Source: Yamagishiella unicocca
Taxonomy: Eukaryota; Chlorophyta; Chlorophyceae; Chlamydomonadales; Volvocaceae
Assembly: GCA_003116995.1 (NCBI GenBank)
Contig: BDSL01000002.1
Coordinates: 1,386,001 to 1,450,000 of the forward strand
Length of the DNA: 64,000 bases
Reading direction: 5' to 3'
A model generated the notes under the pieces. That model was not told the origin of the DNA. It saw only the letters and a list, made by a program, of their open reading frames with translations, and did no database searches. Positions within the stretch are counted from its first letter, which is position 1; each line of letters begins with the position of its first letter. Positions 60,245 through 64,000 of the stretch are shown in pieces. The position numbers were made by a program, and so were the translations under genes.

Positions 60245-63200
60245 ATGCTGGTTCGGGGCGGCCACAGGGCCGCCCCTCTGCCGTTATGTTCGACTGTAAG
60301 ATGTCACGTGCGAGCGCCGGTGCTGGTAAGCAACCCTTTAGCTGTGCGACAGCGGGATGCTCGACCCGTCGTGTCGCCCTCGGGGATGCCGTCTACCTCG
60401 CAGCCGCGCACCACGTCAGAAACCCGAGGCAGCGGCCTCGGCATCAGGCCATCAGCTTCCAGACGCGAGAGGCCGGACGTTGTCGTCTCGCGCACAAAAC
60501 GCACCCGTGTCAACAAGTCGACCAACTCGGCGAATCTACTGGAGCAGATCGCGCCGGAGCCCGCTTCCTCGACCGACCCGGCGGACCTACCCGAGCGCAT
60601 CGCACCGGAGCCCGCTTCCTCGACCAGCCCCGCGAGCCTACCAGAGGACAATTCACCGGAGCCCGCTTTCCCCCTCTCCAAGGAGCAGCAGCGCGCCATC
60701 GACACCGTCCTTCAGGGCCACAACCTCTTCCTCACCGGCTGCGCCGGCACGGGCAAGTCGGCCACGCTGAAGGCCCTCCGCCGTGCGCTGCTCCAGCAGT
60801 ACGGCGGCAAGGAGGAATACGAGCTGCGCGTGGCGGTGGTGGCCATGACTGGGCTGGCCGCTACCATCGTGGGAGGTAAGGACCGGGACCGTCGCGTCCG
60901 GACACATGGCCTGCAGCCTCTGAGCTGTCGCTGCAGGTAGACGCGTGGTTCTGTTGCTTGCGGTTCGGTTGGCCAGTTACGGGGCCCGCTGTGCCCCGGA
61001 GGTGGGCGGGGCCTGTCCGGGGAATGGGGAAGAGAGGATACAGAGGGAACCCGCCGTCCGGAACTGGAGCAAAAATAACATGCTGGGAATAGGAATGGTG
61101 TGGTTTCATACTTGATTGGCCGAAGGGGACATAGCCCTCAGGAGCGGGCGAGCCGTATGGGGCGACGATCTGTGCGTCATGCGGAGTGGGGTGGCAAAAC
61201 CGTGCGAATCGACAAAGGATAAGAGGTAGTACTGGCCGGAAGACAACGGTAGGGGATGTAAGCGCCGCTCGCTGCTTGCGGCAACTGCTCGGCCGGCTGC
61301 TTGCCCGCTGCAACTGCCCGCCAGGCATTACGCTGCACGCGTTGCTGAAGCTGAGACGATTGGAGACCTTCAAGGACCTGCAGCGCTTAGCCATGGACGA
61401 GGAGGTGCGCCGGCAGGTGCAGGGTTCGAGGGAAACCCGTGGATGTCCGAAAAAACCGTTTCAAACAGAAGTTTTGAGATGCATGCTGGAGAACTGGGTT
61501 GGGGATACGAAAGCCGAAGGTCGTAATATGACCTTTGGCGGCAGGTGCAGGGTGGGGGTGCGGTGCGGTGTGGCGCGGTGCGGTGTGTTGGACGTCGGGC
61601 GTCGGGAGGCTGGTACCGAACACGAGGCAGGTGACGGTGAGGGCTTCATATGAGGGTGCAGGCAGCTACCGGGGTGAAAGGGAGCAGTAGTGCCGGTTGG
61701 CACTGGCGTGCGCGACACTGCGACCACCCCCAACCCACTGGCCCGGCACCCTGACTCCCAACCCACGCCCCGGTCCCTCGACCTTCCTCCGCCGCCAGGT
61801 GTTGGTGACGCTGACGAGGCTGCGCACCCTCATCCTGGACGAGGCAGGCATGATGAGCGCGGAGCTGCTGCAGGCGCTGGACGCATACCTCACGGAGGGG
61901 AGGAAGAGAGCGGCGCAGCTCATTGCGCGGAGACTGGGCATGAAACCGGTGCGTCACAAACCGGAGGGAGCTAGCAGATAGGGATCGTTGCGAAGCACGA
62001 TTAAATAGTACGGAACGTACGGGCGCTGGTTGGGTGGGTATGGTTTATTGTGTGTATGTGAGGCTAGCTCGTGGGGATCGGGCGGGATCGCGGCTTGCAG
62101 GGCAGCGTGCGGGCCGCAGTAGCTGGAGGGGTTCGAGAGGAGGGCGATGGCGGCTTGGATGTCGTACCCGCTACTGTCCAGGTGCACAGGGGCTCAGGTG
62201 TTGATCATCGGCGCCGGGCCGGCAGTAATTGTGTACCGGTACTTCTTGTGTCAAATTCGGACACTTCTTGTGTCAAAATCGGACAAGGTCGGGCGTGGAG
62301 CTGTGACACGGCAGCAGCCTCTGTTCTCCCTGCTGAGGAGAGCGACGTGAAGGCGTGGCTCCTCCTGATTCCCGCACCCACATGACGTAACCCCTTGCTG
62401 TACCTCCCAACCGCCTTTCCCCTGGCCGACCCTTGTTTCCATCCGCAGAAGGACATAGCCAAGTACGTGGCCAGGTTCGAAAAGCCCTTCGGTGGGCTGC
62501 AGCTCATCCTGAGTGGGGACTTCTTCCAGTTGAGTCATCCCGGCTGCCGCCCCACGCAAGCAAGCGGCATCCGGGCATCGCATCTCCCGGCCCCTCTCTA
62601 TTATCAGCCTCGCGCGCCGAAATGATTGCACTGCGGTGACCGTACCCCTGCTGGCACTCCCCTCCTTGCACTCCCCTCCTCGCACTCCCCTCCTTGCACT
62701 CCCCTCCTCGCACTCCCCTCCTCGCACTCCCCTCCTCGCACTCCCCTCCTTGCACTCCCCTCCTCGCACTCCCCTCCTCGCACTCCCCTCCTCGCACTCC
62801 CCTCCTTGCACTCCCCTCCTTGCACTCCCCTCCTTGCACTCCCCTCAGTGCAACCCCACACCCAGCGCCTGGGAAATACCCGAGTACCTGACGACCCGCA
62901 GCTGGCCCCCTTTCCGCACGCGCCTGCTTCAGAACCCCCATCACTTGACCCCAACCCATGTCGACGCTGTCGCCAAGCGCCGCTGCTATTGCCAACCCCA
63001 ACCCACCCGTGCACCCACCGACCACCATCAGGCTTGCTCCCATTGAAAACAAGGTCATGCACAGCGCCACGCAAGTCGGCGCGCCGCAGCTCGGCCAGGC
63101 GAAGGCAGGGGACCAGCCCTTCCGCAACCGGGGCTTCATGTTCCAGGTGCGCGGAGTGAACGAGGGGGCCAATGGCGAAGCAGCCGTACACCGCAGTAGT

Positions 63201-64000
63201 TTGTAGCTCGCGCTTTGCCTCGTTGGCGCGACTCGCCTGTGTTGAAGCCGTCGGGGTCAGAAGATGGACTGATGGGATGGGCGCAGCGGCGGAACGGGCG
63301 ATGCAGGGGACGACGATGGTCGCCTGGCAGGGGCCGCTCCGAGGCCCATGCCTACGACACGAAAGGCGGGCCTCTGCTGCAGCTACTGCGACTGATGGAG
63401 TACGCTACTAAAGCCGCTGCTACTGCCGCTTCCAGGCTCCCGTCTACCACTACGGCGGCTTCTGTCTGGTTGAGCTCACTGAGGTATGGCTGGGGGGTGG
63501 CGAGGAGGCCCGGGGCCCGGGCGAAACGGAGGAGAAAGGAAACCCGTGGAAATTGCATAGGAGAACGTGAAGAGGGTCCTCCTGTGGGGGCCGGGTGGAG
63601 TGAGGAAAGAGACGGCCGGGTTGGGTGATGGCTGGGCGCGACCGAGCGAGGTAGCGGAGGACCGGGTGCTATGGGAAGAAAAGGCAGGAAGCAGTTATCC
63701 GAGCCGAGGTGGGGGACCAAAGGCCTCACCAAGCGGCAAGCGTGGAACCTCCGACACCAGTGAATGCCCGCAATGAATGGAGCCCAGGGGTAAGATCTTC
63801 TTGAGGGCAGGCGCTGTTTTTTCGCCCTCTCCCTCCGTCCTTCCTGACACGATATCCCTTTCCCTGCCCTCGCCTACAACCCTACCTCGCATCTTGTCCC
63901 CCTCCTCCACCGCCCGCTGCAGGTGTTCCGGCAGGACGAGCAGGCTTTCAAGGAGCTGCTCAACGCCATCCGCTGCGGCAGCGACGCCGAGTGCAACGCC
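60245..64000 (+). CDS. PIF1-like DNA helicase, C-terminus cut by window edge
   Basis: Exons: 60245-60875, 61325-61416, 61799-61948, 62449-62533, 63076-63146, 63436-63483, 63923-64000, continuing beyond the window. Phases agree. The N-terminal 145 residues are low complexity and contain a 17-residue tandem repeat (IAPEPASSTDPADLPE). The helicase starts at LSKEQQRAIDTVLQ. Walker A is GCAGTGKS at 165-172. Next come MTGLAATIVGGITLHALL, the Walker B DEAGMM, GGLQLILSGDFFQL and VELTEVFRQDEQAFKELLNA. This order is that of the PIF1/RRM3 superfamily 1B helicases, which unwind DNA for telomere, mitochondrial or fork maintenance. After GDFFQL the usual PP is missing in my model; the 62533/63076 junction (donor GTCATC, acceptor after AAG) is the weakest. 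No Rep domain is seen, so a Helitron origin is not supported here. The start codon is the first ATG and is uncertain. Confidence 0.82.
61421..61500 (+). repeat. Dispersed short repeat, long copy in helicase intron 2
   Basis: Starts about five bases after the donor at 61417 and reads GGTTCGAGGGAAACCCGTGG, then ATGTCCGAAAAAACCGTTTC, then the TTTTGAGATGCATGCTGGAG tail. It is in sense orientation and matches 5391-5453 and 5731-5806 over most of its length. Confidence 0.85.
62653..62849. repeat. 14-bp minisatellite, about 14 copies, in a helicase intron
   Basis: Unit GCACTCCCCTCCTC, with a C/T variant at the last position that alternates irregularly. It lies in the intron 62534-63075. The unit is not a multiple of three and the array is open in all plus frames, which explains the long false reading frames here. 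Confidence 0.95.
63540..63553 (+). repeat. Core of the dispersed repeat in a helicase intron
   Basis: GGAAACCCGTGGAA lies in the intron 63484-63922, sense orientation. Only the core is present, so this could be chance. Confidence 0.3.

Noticed and set aside
62626..63159. 177-codon plus-strand Ser/Pro repeat protein
   Set aside because: Produced by the 14-bp minisatellite, which is open in all plus frames and lies in an intron of the helicase gene.

Overview
The window is nuclear DNA of a GC-rich green alga of the Chlamydomonas/Volvox type (Chlamydomonadales). The evidence is: intron-dense genes with mostly 100-400 bp GT-AG introns, plant-type chloroplast proteins (chlorophyll synthase, a DUF4079 membrane protein, a plastid aldo/keto reductase), a photorespiratory aminotransferase, TGTAA poly(A) motifs, and long poly-Ala/Gly/Gln tracts. 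All gene models were built by eye from conserved protein blocks, GT/AG sites and phase bookkeeping. Every complete model keeps an open frame across all junctions.

Layout. Minus: AGC-type protein kinase, cut by the left edge (1 to about 4286). Minus: MINPP-type histidine phosphatase (5828-10682). Minus: ribosomal protein eS1/RPS3A (11666-15071). Then 2.9 kb without a confident gene, holding a broken coding fragment (15354-15570) and a long imperfect inverted repeat (16333-16475). Plus: unrecognised gene (about 18052-20442). Plus: DUF4079 plastid membrane protein (21164-22963), convergent with minus chlorophyll synthase CHLG (23832-27009). Minus: one 28-exon gene (27551-45400) for a protein of about 3,880 residues with repeat arrays, a long disordered middle and two C-terminal PLAT/LH2 domains. 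Divergent from it, plus: serine/alanine-glyoxylate aminotransferase (45719-49573). Minus: RING-HC protein with a probable membrane segment (50636-52269), AlkB-like dioxygenase (52886-54262), aldo/keto reductase (55400-58615). Plus: PIF1-like helicase, cut by the right edge (60245-64000).

Functional links are loose. CHLG, the DUF4079 protein and the aldo/keto reductase are plastid proteins, and the aminotransferase serves photorespiration. The rest are signalling, phosphate, translation and genome-maintenance genes. I see no operon-like system, CRISPR, or complete transposon.

The least ordinary content is the giant PLAT protein with 22 perfect-length 10-residue repeats and ten 32-residue repeats, and a dispersed short repeat family. 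The repeat's core (GAGGAARACCCGTGG) lies in introns of five genes, always in the sense orientation and several times just after the 5' splice site.
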